A DNA stretch of 5,644 nucleotides from an uncultured Gammaproteobacteria bacterium. GTDB taxonomy: Bacteria > Pseudomonadota > Gammaproteobacteria > Arenicellales > Poriferihabitantaceae. The notes below the pieces were generated by a model. It ran no database searches and had not been told where the DNA came from. It saw only the letters and a program-made list of their open reading frames with translations. Both the position numbers and the translations under genes were made by a program. The stretch spans positions 1 through 5,644 of the forward strand of contig CALIFM010000080.1 in assembly GCA_938021685.1 (NCBI GenBank). The letters run 5' to 3'. Shown in pieces: positions 1 through 5,644 of the stretch (positions within the stretch are counted from its first letter, which is position 1; each line of letters begins with the position of its first letter).

Positions 1-269
1 TCACCCTGAGTGAGAACGGTATGTTGCTTTGTGAGCGTAATAAGCCGGCGGTACATCAAGAAACACGTGCACGCGAAGTGTATGATGTAACCGGTGCGGG
101 CGACACTGTGATTGCGATGATGGCCTTAGGGGCAGCAGCCAAGCTATCGGCGGAAAAAACATTGGAGCTGGCCAACCACGCTGCTGGTGTGGTGGTCAAT
201 AAAATGGGTACGGCGACGGCTAATCAACAAGAAATAATGCAAAGCATACAGCGGGTTAAAGCATCATGA
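1..269 (+). CDS. hldA: D-glycero-beta-D-manno-heptose-7-phosphate kinase, C-terminal part (5' truncated by window edge)
   Basis: Partial gene, open from the window edge (reading frame begins at base 3); 88 residues are visible before the TGA at 267-269. The product belongs to the PfkB/ribokinase family and closely resembles the end of the kinase domain of HldE/RfaE, which phosphorylates heptose-7-phosphate at C1 in the cytoplasmic ADP-heptose pathway for the LPS core. The family's C-terminal signature DVTGAGDT lies at 84-107; its GAGD (93-104) carries the catalytic aspartate and anion hole. The following AAGVVVxKxGT stretch also matches HldE. In E. coli the protein continues into a cytidylyl/adenylyltransferase domain, but here it ends about 30 residues after AAGVVV. 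This is therefore the monofunctional HldA (RfaE domain I) form, and a separate adenylyltransferase (HldC) should exist elsewhere. The stop overlaps the hldD start by 4 bases, which supports the assignment over a generic sugar kinase. Confidence 0.87.
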   Translation, partial: TLSENGMLLCERNKPAVHQETRAREVYDVTGAGDTVIAMMALGAAAKLSAEKTLELANHAAGVVVNKMGTATANQQEIMQSIQRVKAS

Positions 270-1279
270 TTGTGGTCACGGGTGGGGCAGGCTTCATCGG
301 CTCCAATTTAGTAAAAGGATTTAATGACCAAGGCCGCACTGATATTTTGGTGGTGGATGAGCTAAGCCAAGCGAACAAGATCAAAAATTTAGCTGATTGC
401 CGCTTTGCTGACTACATGGATAAGGACGAGTTTTTAAAAGCAGTGCAAACTGATAGTTTTGATGTGCCACTTGAAGCAATTTTTCATGAAGGCGCATGTT
501 CTGACACCATGGCCACCGATGGTCGTTATGTGATGCAGAATAACTTCACTTATTCTAAAGCCCTGTATCAATTTTGTCAGCGTAATAAAGTGGCCTTTAT
601 ATATGCTTCATCTGCTTCGGTTTACGGTGCAGGCGAAGTATTTGAGGAAACCCCTGAGTTTGAATGCCCTCTGAACGTTTATGCTTTTTCAAAATTAGCT
701 TTCGACAACTACGTACGAGCCAACCCACCGAAAGGCTTCCAAGCCGTGGGCTTGCGTTATTTTAATGTGTATGGTGATCGCGAACAACACAAAGATGGTC
801 GTGGGGCTTCTGTGGCATTTCACTTCTTTAATCAATATAAAGATCAAGGCCATATCAAGTTATTCACAGGTTCTGGTGGTTATGCTGATGGTGAGCAACG
901 TCGTGATTTTGTTTCAGTTGAAGACGTGGTGAAGGTCAATCAGTTCTTGCTGGAAAACCCAAAGGTAAATGGGTTTTATAACGTAGGCACCGGCCGTAGT
1001 CGTAGTTTTAATGACATGGCAATGGCTACGCTTAATGCCTTGCATAAACTGGAAGGCAAGCAAGGTGTTTTGAGCTTAGAACAAGCCATATCGGATAACA
1101 TGCTGCGCTATATTTCTATGCCTGAAGCTTTGCATGGTAAGTACCAAAGCTATACACAGGCCGACATCAGTGCCTTACAGAAAATTGGGTATGAGCAGCC
1201 GTTTTATGATGTTGAAGAAGGCGTCGCGCGCTATATAGAGCGCTTATGGCAGCAAACCGAGCGAGAAGAAGTAATTTAG
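266..1279 (+). CDS. hldD: ADP-L-glycero-D-manno-heptose 6-epimerase
   Basis: A 337-residue extended short-chain dehydrogenase/reductase. It is strongly recognisable as HldD (RfaD/GmhD/WaaD), the cytoplasmic NADP-dependent enzyme that inverts C6 of ADP-D-glycero-D-manno-heptose to give the L,D form used by inner-core heptosyltransferases. Visible motifs: N-terminal Rossmann loop GGAGFIG (6-12), the HldD-typical FHEGACS (73-79), a serine cluster YASSAS (113-118), the YxxxK pair Tyr139/Lys143, RYFNVYG (164-170), and Lys176 in the position of the second catalytic lysine known from E. coli HldD. The conserved RRDFV and GTGRSRSF follow. Compared from memory with the E. coli protein (about 310 residues), it is longer, mostly through a segment around 262-279 plus a short C-terminal tail. 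The ATG at 266 lies inside the hldA stop (ATGA), which implies translational coupling; a GCGGG stretch at 251-255 may act as a weak ribosome site. The next gene is separated by the only notable gap of the window. Confidence 0.96.
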   Translation: MIVVTGGAGFIGSNLVKGFNDQGRTDILVVDELSQANKIKNLADCRFADYMDKDEFLKAVQTDSFDVPLEAIFHEGACSDTMATDGRYVMQNNFTYSKALYQFCQRNKVAFIYASSASVYGAGEVFEETPEFECPLNVYAFSKLAFDNYVRANPPKGFQAVGLRYFNVYGDREQHKDGRGASVAFHFFNQYKDQGHIKLFTGSGGYADGEQRRDFVSVEDVVKVNQFLLENPKVNGFYNVGTGRSRSFNDMAMATLNALHKLEGKQGVLSLEQAISDNMLRYISMPEALHGKYQSYTQADISALQKIGYEQPFYDVEEGVARYIERLWQQTEREEVI

Positions 1280-1320
1280 TGTGCGTGATGAGTTCATAAA
1301 AAATTAAAGTTAAACTTGAT

Positions 1321-1325
1321 TAAGG
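1321..1325 (+). promoter_or_regulatory. Possible ribosome binding site for rmlB (TAAGG), in the AT-rich hldD-rmlB gap
   Basis: The stretch between the hldD stop (1279) and the preferred rmlB start (1337) is AT-rich and contains one purine-rich TAAGG, 11 bases before the TTG at 1337. The alternative TTG at 1316 has no such sequence in front of it. The spacing is on the long side, so this is a modest argument for the 1337 start. No convincing -35/-10 promoter and no terminator hairpin is visible in this gap, so read-through from hldD is the simplest view. Confidence 0.4.
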
Positions 1326-1336
1326 CTAAGAAAAAA

Positions 1337-2428
1337 TTGAATAAGACTATTTTTGTAACGGGTGCAGCGGGATTTATTGGTTCCGCCGTGGCTCGTCATT
1401 TGCTAAATGATCATGGCGATGAAGTCGTGAATATTGATTGCCTCACTTATGCGGGTAATCAGGCCACGTTTGCAGATGAATCTGCTGATGCACGTTATCA
1501 TTTCGAGCAAGTTGATATCACTGACAAAGCAGCAATTGATGCTTTGTTTGCCAAATACCAGCCACGGGCGATTATGCACTTGGCAGCTGAGTCACATGTT
1601 GACCGTTCGATAGATGGCCCGAAAGCCTTCATCGAAACCAATGTCATGGGGACTTATAATTTACTGGAAGCGGCCCGCGCCTATACGGCAGAGTTGAGTG
1701 AGATGGATGCACAGCAATTTCGCTTTCATCATGTTTCAACGGATGAAGTGTTTGGCAGTTTGGGTGATGACGGTTTGTTTACGGAGGAGTCTAAATATGA
1801 GCCCAGCTCACCGTATTCGGCTAGCAAGGCAGCGTCTGATCACTTAGTGCGAGCCTGGAATGAAACTTTTGGCTTGCCAGTGGTGTTGTCAAATTGTTCT
1901 AACAACTATGGGCCTTATCAATTTCCTGAAAAATTAATTCCTGTCATCATTGCTAAAGCGACCGCACAACAAGTGATTCCCGTTTATGGGTCGGGCCTCA
2001 ATGTGCGTGATTGGCTGTATGTCGATGACCACGCGCGTGCACTGGTTCATATTATGAATAATGGAGAGGTTGGTCGCAGCTACAACGTGGGTGGTAACGA
2101 GGAGCGTACTAATATGGAAGTGGTACAGGCGGTATGTAATATTTTAGATGAAGTTGCACCAGCAAAGAGTGGTGAATCTTATTTAAGTTTGGTGGAACAT
2201 GTGACTGATCGGCCTGGGCACGACCATCGTTATGCGATTGATGCGTCCAGAATTAAGGATGAGCTGGGCTGGGAGCCGCAAGAGAGTTTCGAATCAGGTA
2301 TTAAGAAAACCATTGAGTGGTATTTAGCTAATCAAAACTGGGTGCAGGCTGTGCAGCAGGGCAGCTATGATGGTTCGCGTTTGGGGCAAGCTAAGCCGCA
2401 AAGCAGTGATGATGAGGCGGCGGCATGA
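1337..2428 (+). CDS. rmlB: dTDP-glucose 4,6-dehydratase
   Basis: RmlB/RfbB, an NAD-dependent extended SDR enzyme that converts dTDP-D-glucose to dTDP-4-keto-6-deoxy-D-glucose in the cytoplasm. It supplies L-rhamnose and several other deoxy or amino-deoxy sugars. Using the 363-residue form from TTG 1337, one sees the Rossmann loop GAAGFIG (9-15), HLAAESHVDRS (81-91), the catalytic STDEVFG with Thr135-Asp136-Glu137, PYSASK with Tyr160 and Lys164, NCSNNYGPYQFPEKLIP (186-202), RDWLYVDDHARAL (224-236) and DRPGHDHRYAID (291-302). These match the family throughout. The start is uncertain: an in-frame TGA at 1289-1291 limits the frame, no ATG is available near the N-terminus, and the candidates are TTG 1316 (370 residues, Lys-rich extension) and TTG 1337. 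The latter places the first residues as in other RmlB proteins and has a TAAGG upstream. A short Asp/Glu/Ala tail overlaps rmlA by 4 bases. rfbB is a synonym. Confidence 0.95.
   Translation: MNKTIFVTGAAGFIGSAVARHLLNDHGDEVVNIDCLTYAGNQATFADESADARYHFEQVDITDKAAIDALFAKYQPRAIMHLAAESHVDRSIDGPKAFIETNVMGTYNLLEAARAYTAELSEMDAQQFRFHHVSTDEVFGSLGDDGLFTEESKYEPSSPYSASKAASDHLVRAWNETFGLPVVLSNCSNNYGPYQFPEKLIPVIIAKATAQQVIPVYGSGLNVRDWLYVDDHARALVHIMNNGEVGRSYNVGGNEERTNMEVVQAVCNILDEVAPAKSGESYLSLVEHVTDRPGHDHRYAIDASRIKDELGWEPQESFESGIKKTIEWYLANQNWVQAVQQGSYDGSRLGQAKPQSSDDEAAA
2414..2417 (+). promoter_or_regulatory. Ribosome binding site of rmlA (GAGG) inside the rmlB 3' end
   Basis: GAGG sits 7 bases before the ATG at 2425 and is embedded in the codons for the acidic C-terminal tail of RmlB. 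With the ATGA overlap of stop and start (2425-2428), this marks translational coupling of rmlB and rmlA and fixes the rmlA start. Confidence 0.65.
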
Positions 2429-3291
2429 GAGGTATTATCTTAGCGGGTGGTTCTGGCACGCGTTTGTACCCGATCACGCAAGGAGTATCGAAGCAGTTGA
2501 TTCCCGTGTACGACAAGCCGATGATTTACTACCCCTTGTCGGTGTTGATGCTGGCTGGTATCAAGGACATCTTAATCATCTCTACGCCGGAAGACACACC
2601 GCGTTTTCATCGCTTGCTAGGTGATGGTGCAAAATGGGGCCTTAACTTATCGTATGCAGTGCAAGAATCGCCCGATGGTTTAGCGCAAGCTTTTATTATT
2701 GGTGCTGAATTTATCGGTAACCATAAAAGTGCCTTGGTGTTGGGCGATAATATTTTCTATGGTTCAAACTTATCTGAGAGTTTGCAGTCAGCCAGCCAAT
2801 TAGATAAGGGCGCGCGCGTATTTGCTTATTCCGTGACTGACCCAGAGCGATACGGCGTGGTAGCTTTTGATGAAAAGGGCAAGGCTTATGACTTAGAAGA
2901 AAAGCCAGCTAAGCCTAAATCGCGTTATGCTGTTACCGGCCTATATTTTTACGATGAAACGGTGGTCGAGAGAGCTAAATCCTTAAAACCTTCGCCCCGC
3001 GGTGAGCTCGAAATCACAGACTTAAATCGTTTATATCTTGATGATGACAAGCTAAGCGTCGAGCTGTTAGGGCGGGGCACGGCATGGCTAGACACGGGCA
3101 CATTTGATTCATTACTCGAAGCATCGAACTTTATTGCAACCATTGAAAAGCGACAAGGCCTGAAGGTGTCCTGCCCTGAAGAGATTGCATGGCGCATGGG
3201 TTACATTGATGATGAACAGCTGACAAAGTTAGCCACTGATTTGCAAAAGAACGATTACGGTCAGTACTTGTTTAGGTTGCTAGAAGAATAA
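2425..3291 (+). CDS. rmlA: Glucose-1-phosphate thymidylyltransferase
   Basis: RmlA/RfbA, 288 residues, which is the usual length for the short (type I) RmlA family. It couples dTTP and alpha-D-glucose-1-phosphate to dTDP-glucose and pyrophosphate, the substrate of RmlB encoded just upstream. The nucleotidyltransferase signature LAGGSGTRLYP is at 6-16, followed by the SKQLIPVYDKPM block (22-33) with Lys23, the metal-site LGDNIFYG (106-113), EEKP (158-161), the sugar-binding TGLYFYD (171-177), RGELEITDLN (192-201) and WLDTGTFDSL (221-230) with Asp223 as the likely second metal ligand. All are intact, so an active enzyme is expected. It starts in a 4-base overlap with rmlB. It is not followed by rmlC or rmlD as in many rhamnose operons; 12 bases separate it from the transporter permease gene. 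rfbA is a synonym. Confidence 0.96.
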   Translation: MRGIILAGGSGTRLYPITQGVSKQLIPVYDKPMIYYPLSVLMLAGIKDILIISTPEDTPRFHRLLGDGAKWGLNLSYAVQESPDGLAQAFIIGAEFIGNHKSALVLGDNIFYGSNLSESLQSASQLDKGARVFAYSVTDPERYGVVAFDEKGKAYDLEEKPAKPKSRYAVTGLYFYDETVVERAKSLKPSPRGELEITDLNRLYLDDDKLSVELLGRGTAWLDTGTFDSLLEASNFIATIEKRQGLKVSCPEEIAWRMGYIDDEQLTKLATDLQKNDYGQYLFRLLEE

Positions 3292-3303
3292 GCGCACGCT
3301 GCG

Positions 3304-4128
3304 ATGCAAGCCAACAAATACGCTGCGGGTTTTGCCGATATTTTTCGCCCATTAACGCAGAATTTAAATCTAGTTTTACAGCTCACTAAGCGTGGTATTT
3401 TAGGGCGTTATCGTGGCTCGGTGCTGGGTATGGCGTGGTCCTTGCTCACACCTTTACTGATGTTGGTGGTTTACACAGTCGTATTCAGTGTGGTGTTTCA
3501 AGCAAAGTGGGACCACCCGGGAGCGCAGAATGCTAACTTTGGCGTGATCCTTTTTTCTGGAATGATCGTGCACGCACTGTTTTCAGAGCCAATGGTGTTG
3601 TCTGCGCAAGCAGTGATTCAAAATGCGCAATACGTTAAAAAAGTGGTGTTTCCACTGCCAGTGTTGGGTTGGGTAACAGTGTTAGTAGCGAGCTTTCAAG
3701 CGTTGCTCAGCTTTATCATTTTGCTCATTTTTATGCTGTTTTCGGGTATGTCGCTACACTTAAGCTTGCTATGGACCCCAATAGTGATGTTGCCGCTTTG
3801 TATTTTGGCCTTAGGCGTGTCTTGGTTATTGTCATCAACCACGGTGTACATTCGTGATTTGGGCCAGTTGGTTGGCATTGCCGCGACTGTACTGCTGTTT
3901 ATCAGTCCAGTGTTTTATCCGGTTGAGCGCTTGCCTGACTTATGGCAAAAACTGATCTATCTTAACCCCATTAGCTTTATTGTCGACCAAGTACGGCAGG
4001 TGGCGATTTATGGTGGTACACCTGATTGGCAAGGCTTAGGGCTTTATGCGCTGATCGCTTTGGCGATTGCTTGGCTGGGTTTGATCTGGTTTCAAAAGCT
4101 GCGCCCGGGGTTTGCTGATGTGCTCTGA
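3304..4128 (+). CDS. wzm: ABC-2 type polysaccharide (O-antigen) export permease, Wzm family
   Basis: A 274-residue inner-membrane protein of the Wzm/KpsM/TagG group of ABC-2 transporters. With the ATPase encoded next door it would move undecaprenyl-diphosphate-linked polysaccharide from cytoplasm to periplasm. A cytoplasmic N-terminal helix carries the family motif around RGILGRYRGSVLGMAW (30-45). About six hydrophobic segments follow, roughly at 43-66, 80-95, 117-147, 154-180, 187-207 and 244-263. Other family features are the NAQYVKKVVFP block (107-117), YIRDLGQL (182-189), FISPVFYP (199-206), YLNP (219-222) and the C-terminal FADV. Twelve bases separate it from rmlA. The ATG at 3304 has no good ribosome site (an AGAAG ends 17 bases upstream), but no later start would keep the conserved N-terminal helix. 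Reading stays open into wzt with a short overlap. The context (dTDP-sugar genes, ATPase with extension) favours O-antigen over capsule. Confidence 0.92.
   Translation: MQANKYAAGFADIFRPLTQNLNLVLQLTKRGILGRYRGSVLGMAWSLLTPLLMLVVYTVVFSVVFQAKWDHPGAQNANFGVILFSGMIVHALFSEPMVLSAQAVIQNAQYVKKVVFPLPVLGWVTVLVASFQALLSFIILLIFMLFSGMSLHLSLLWTPIVMLPLCILALGVSWLLSSTTVYIRDLGQLVGIAATVLLFISPVFYPVERLPDLWQKLIYLNPISFIVDQVRQVAIYGGTPDWQGLGLYALIALAIAWLGLIWFQKLRPGFADVL
4107..4110 (+). promoter_or_regulatory. Possible ribosome binding site of wzt (GGGG)
   Basis: GGGG within the last codons of wzm lies 7 bases before the ATG at 4118. It is a poor match to AGGAGG, but it is the only purine run at a suitable distance. It favours ATG 4118 over the in-frame TTG at 4112 and GTG at 4133. 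Confidence 0.35.
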
Positions 4129-5503
4129 TAATGTGAATGAAGGTGCTGCTAATAATGCTGATGAAGAAATAGCCATTAGCGTTAAGGGATTATCAAAGAG
4201 CTATGCGCTGTATGAGCGACCATTAGCCCGTGTTGCCGACTTGTTATTACCTGGTGAAGCTAAACGGTTTAGACCTTTTTGGGCTTTAAAAGATATCAAT
4301 TTTGATATTGTTAAAGGGCAAACTGTGGGCATTGTAGGGCGCAATGGCTCGGGCAAATCCACCTTATTAGAAATCATTTCTGACACCTTGCAAGCCACGG
4401 CAGGTGAGGTGACAGTGAATGGGCGTATCGCTGCATTGTTAGAGCTGGGTGCGGGCTTTAACCCTGAATTCACTGGACGTGAGAACGTGTTAATGAATGC
4501 TGCGATCATGGGTATTGAGCAAGATATCATCAAGGAGAAACTTTCAGAGATTGAAGAGTTCGCCAATATTGGTGAGCATATTAATCATCCTGTGAAGACC
4601 TATTCTAGTGGCATGTTTGTGCGTTTGGCTTTCGCCACTTCTATCCACATGGATCCAGAAATCTTGATTGTGGACGAAGCTTTGGCGGTAGGCGATATTC
4701 GCTTTCAACGTAAATGCTTTCGAGAGTTTGAAAAATTTAAGCGTAAGGGCAAAACCATTCTGTTTGTAACCCATGCGGTTGATTTGATTACTAGCTACTG
4801 CGACAGTGCTATTTTTCTGCACCAAGGTGAAATTCGGTCGCAAGGCGAGCCTAAAGAAGTGGTGTATGATTATTTGGATATGATGTTTGGGTCGAATGAC
4901 GAACAAGCCCCATCGTCTAAAGTGATAGTAGATAAGAAAGTGGCTTCTGCCACGGGCGATGTATCTAGTAAAACTAAACGCAGTTTGGCGCAGCTAAATC
5001 AGAATCCTGAAATAGACGGCGCTAAGTTCAGGCGTAGTTATAGTTCTAATGAATACCGCTGGGGTGGGCAACAGGCACAAATTATTGATTATAAATTAGA
5101 ATCGGACGGCGAATGCGATCCGGTGGTGTTTCAGCAGGGCGTGCAATTAGATGTGACCATGCAGGTGTATTTCCACCAGCCATTTGACCAACTTATTTAT
5201 GGTATTACCATTAAAACACTCGATGGTGTGACGGTGTATGGAGCCAATACCCGCGAGCGTAAAATCGAGACAGCTCAGCAAACTGCAGGTAGCCAAGCAG
5301 AAATAAAATTTAGCATGAAGCTCAATTTGATACGTGGTGAGTATTTTGTATCACTGGGGGTGGCGCAGTTGCAAGACAGAGAAAATGATAATCTAGCTTT
5401 AGATCGCCGTTACGATTTATTCTCTATTGCGGTACATGGTGAAAGCCCCGACTTTGGCTTAGCCGACTTAGGCATGGCTTATTCGGAAAGTAAGACGCAG
5501 TGA
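4118..5503 (+). CDS. wzt: ABC transporter ATP-binding protein for O-antigen export, Wzt with C-terminal carbohydrate-binding domain
   Basis: A 461-residue cytoplasmic ATPase that pairs with the Wzm permease. Residues 18-255 form the ABC domain: Walker A GRNGSGKST (74-82), the family block LELGAGFNPEFTGRENV (108-124), signature YSSGM (162-166), Walker B ILIVDEAL (182-189) with Asp186/Glu187, and the switch histidine His219. KpsT/TagH-type ATPases of capsule and teichoic acid export are usually shorter or carry a different extension. Here a polar linker (about 260-310) leads to a segment of about 140 residues, starting near EYRWGG and rich in alternating hydrophobic residues. It resembles the Wzt_C beta-sandwich, which in E. 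coli O8/O9a and similar systems binds the modified non-reducing end of the finished O-antigen. ATG 4118 is preferred over TTG 4112 because of codon type and spacing; it overlaps wzm by 11 bases. The stop overlaps the next gene by 4 bases. Confidence 0.92.
   Translation: MCSDNVNEGAANNADEEIAISVKGLSKSYALYERPLARVADLLLPGEAKRFRPFWALKDINFDIVKGQTVGIVGRNGSGKSTLLEIISDTLQATAGEVTVNGRIAALLELGAGFNPEFTGRENVLMNAAIMGIEQDIIKEKLSEIEEFANIGEHINHPVKTYSSGMFVRLAFATSIHMDPEILIVDEALAVGDIRFQRKCFREFEKFKRKGKTILFVTHAVDLITSYCDSAIFLHQGEIRSQGEPKEVVYDYLDMMFGSNDEQAPSSKVIVDKKVASATGDVSSKTKRSLAQLNQNPEIDGAKFRRSYSSNEYRWGGQQAQIIDYKLESDGECDPVVFQQGVQLDVTMQVYFHQPFDQLIYGITIKTLDGVTVYGANTRERKIETAQQTAGSQAEIKFSMKLNLIRGEYFVSLGVAQLQDRENDNLALDRRYDLFSIAVHGESPDFGLADLGMAYSESKTQ
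5485..5490 (+). promoter_or_regulatory. Ribosome binding site of the last gene (GGAAAG)
   Basis: GGAAAG lies 9 bases upstream of the GTG at 5500, inside the last codons of wzt. It supports that GTG, which overlaps the wzt stop as GTGA, as a real and probably coupled translation start. Confidence 0.5.
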
Positions 5504-5644
5504 AAGCACTTAAGGTTGCCTTAGTACAGCCGTTGCCCACAGAGCTTGAGGTTGGCCTTGGTAGTGTGCAATTATTACAGGGCAGCATCAGCTGGGCTGG
5601 AGAGCAAATTCAAAGTATTGAAGTTGTTGACGCGGGAGGGCAGC
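5500..5644 (+). CDS. Unidentified protein, N-terminal 48 residues (3' truncated by window edge)
   Basis: An open frame starts with GTG at 5500, inside the wzt stop codon, and continues without a stop to the window end. I do not recognise the product. It begins with a short basic and hydrophobic stretch (KALKVALVQPLP), as seen at the first beta-strand of many glycosyltransferases. After that comes an alternating pattern around LLQGSISWAG and IQSIEVVDAGG that could form beta-strands of an immunoglobulin-like or sugar-binding module. No signal peptide or membrane segment is visible. Its position directly after wzt in an O-antigen export locus makes a glycosyltransferase or chain-modifying enzyme likely, but this rests on context only. 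The ribosome site, the 4-base overlap and the strand agreement argue that it is a real gene. Confidence 0.7.
   Translation, partial: MKALKVALVQPLPTELEVGLGSVQLLQGSISWAGEQIQSIEVVDAGGQ

Noticed and set aside
954..977. Inverted repeat as an intrinsic terminator
   Set aside because: The T run is part of the stem itself and no U tract follows; the site lies within a conserved coding region of an intact hldD.
1280..1340. A sigma-70 promoter in front of rmlB (for example TTGATT at 1316 as a -35)
   Set aside because: No good -10 hexamer lies at 16-18 bases from it; AT-rich sequence alone is not enough support.
2367..2624. Open frame of 85 codons across the rmlB-rmlA junction
   Set aside because: It is out of frame with two clearly conserved genes and its product resembles nothing; a shadow frame.
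2949..3878. Short open frames opposite or within rmlA and wzm
   Set aside because: All lie in other frames of conserved genes and show no domain features or start signals.
4112..4117. TTG at 4112 as the wzt start
   Set aside because: ATG at 4118 is two codons later with a purine run at better spacing; the TTG would only add two residues.
4201..4906. Minus-strand open frames of about 120 codons opposite wzt
   Set aside because: They lie antisense to the conserved ABC ATPase domain; their openness follows from codon use of wzt, and there is no ribosome site or protein similarity I can recognise.
4118..5503. Assignment of the ATPase as a capsule exporter (KpsT)
   Set aside because: KpsT proteins are only about 220 residues and lack the long C-terminal extension; the dTDP-sugar context also fits O-antigen better.

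Overview
The window reads as part of a lipopolysaccharide (LPS) biosynthesis and export locus from a Gram-negative bacterium. The moderate base composition, the ADP-heptose genes and the character of the proteins suggest a gammaproteobacterium. Nothing in 5.6 kb fixes the genus, so this is inference. All genes are on the + strand, tightly packed, and four of the six junctions overlap, as expected of one or two co-transcribed units. No tRNA, rRNA, CRISPR array, insertion sequence or phage gene is visible, and no gap between genes exceeds about 57 bases.

Left part (1-1279): the 3' end of a PfkB-family kinase that matches the kinase half of HldE/RfaE (heptose-7-phosphate kinase). It stops right after the kinase domain, so it is the stand-alone HldA form. 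It overlaps by 4 bases with hldD (ADP-heptose 6-epimerase). Together they serve the ADP-L-glycero-D-manno-heptose route for the LPS inner core.

Middle part (about 1337-3291): after the only AT-rich gap come rmlB (dTDP-glucose 4,6-dehydratase, non-ATG start) and rmlA (glucose-1-phosphate thymidylyltransferase), again overlapping by 4 bases. They convert glucose-1-phosphate to dTDP-4-keto-6-deoxyglucose. The rmlC and rmlD genes, which would finish dTDP-L-rhamnose, are not in the window. The sugar finally made is therefore undecided: L-rhamnose if rmlCD lie elsewhere, or another 6-deoxy or amino-deoxy sugar.

Right part (3304-5644): an ABC-2 polysaccharide export permease (Wzm type) and its ATPase (Wzt type). 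The ATPase has a long C-terminal extension resembling the Wzt carbohydrate-binding domain. In known systems this domain recognises the modified end of a finished O-antigen chain. A further gene begins with GTG in a 4-base overlap with wzt and runs off the window; it is not identifiable from its 48 visible residues.

Taken together, the locus links core heptose supply, nucleotide-sugar supply for O-antigen, and ABC-transporter-dependent O-antigen export. I see no clear sign of an undescribed system. The points most worth following are the unidentified last gene, the chain-end recognition domain of Wzt, and the missing rmlCD pair.
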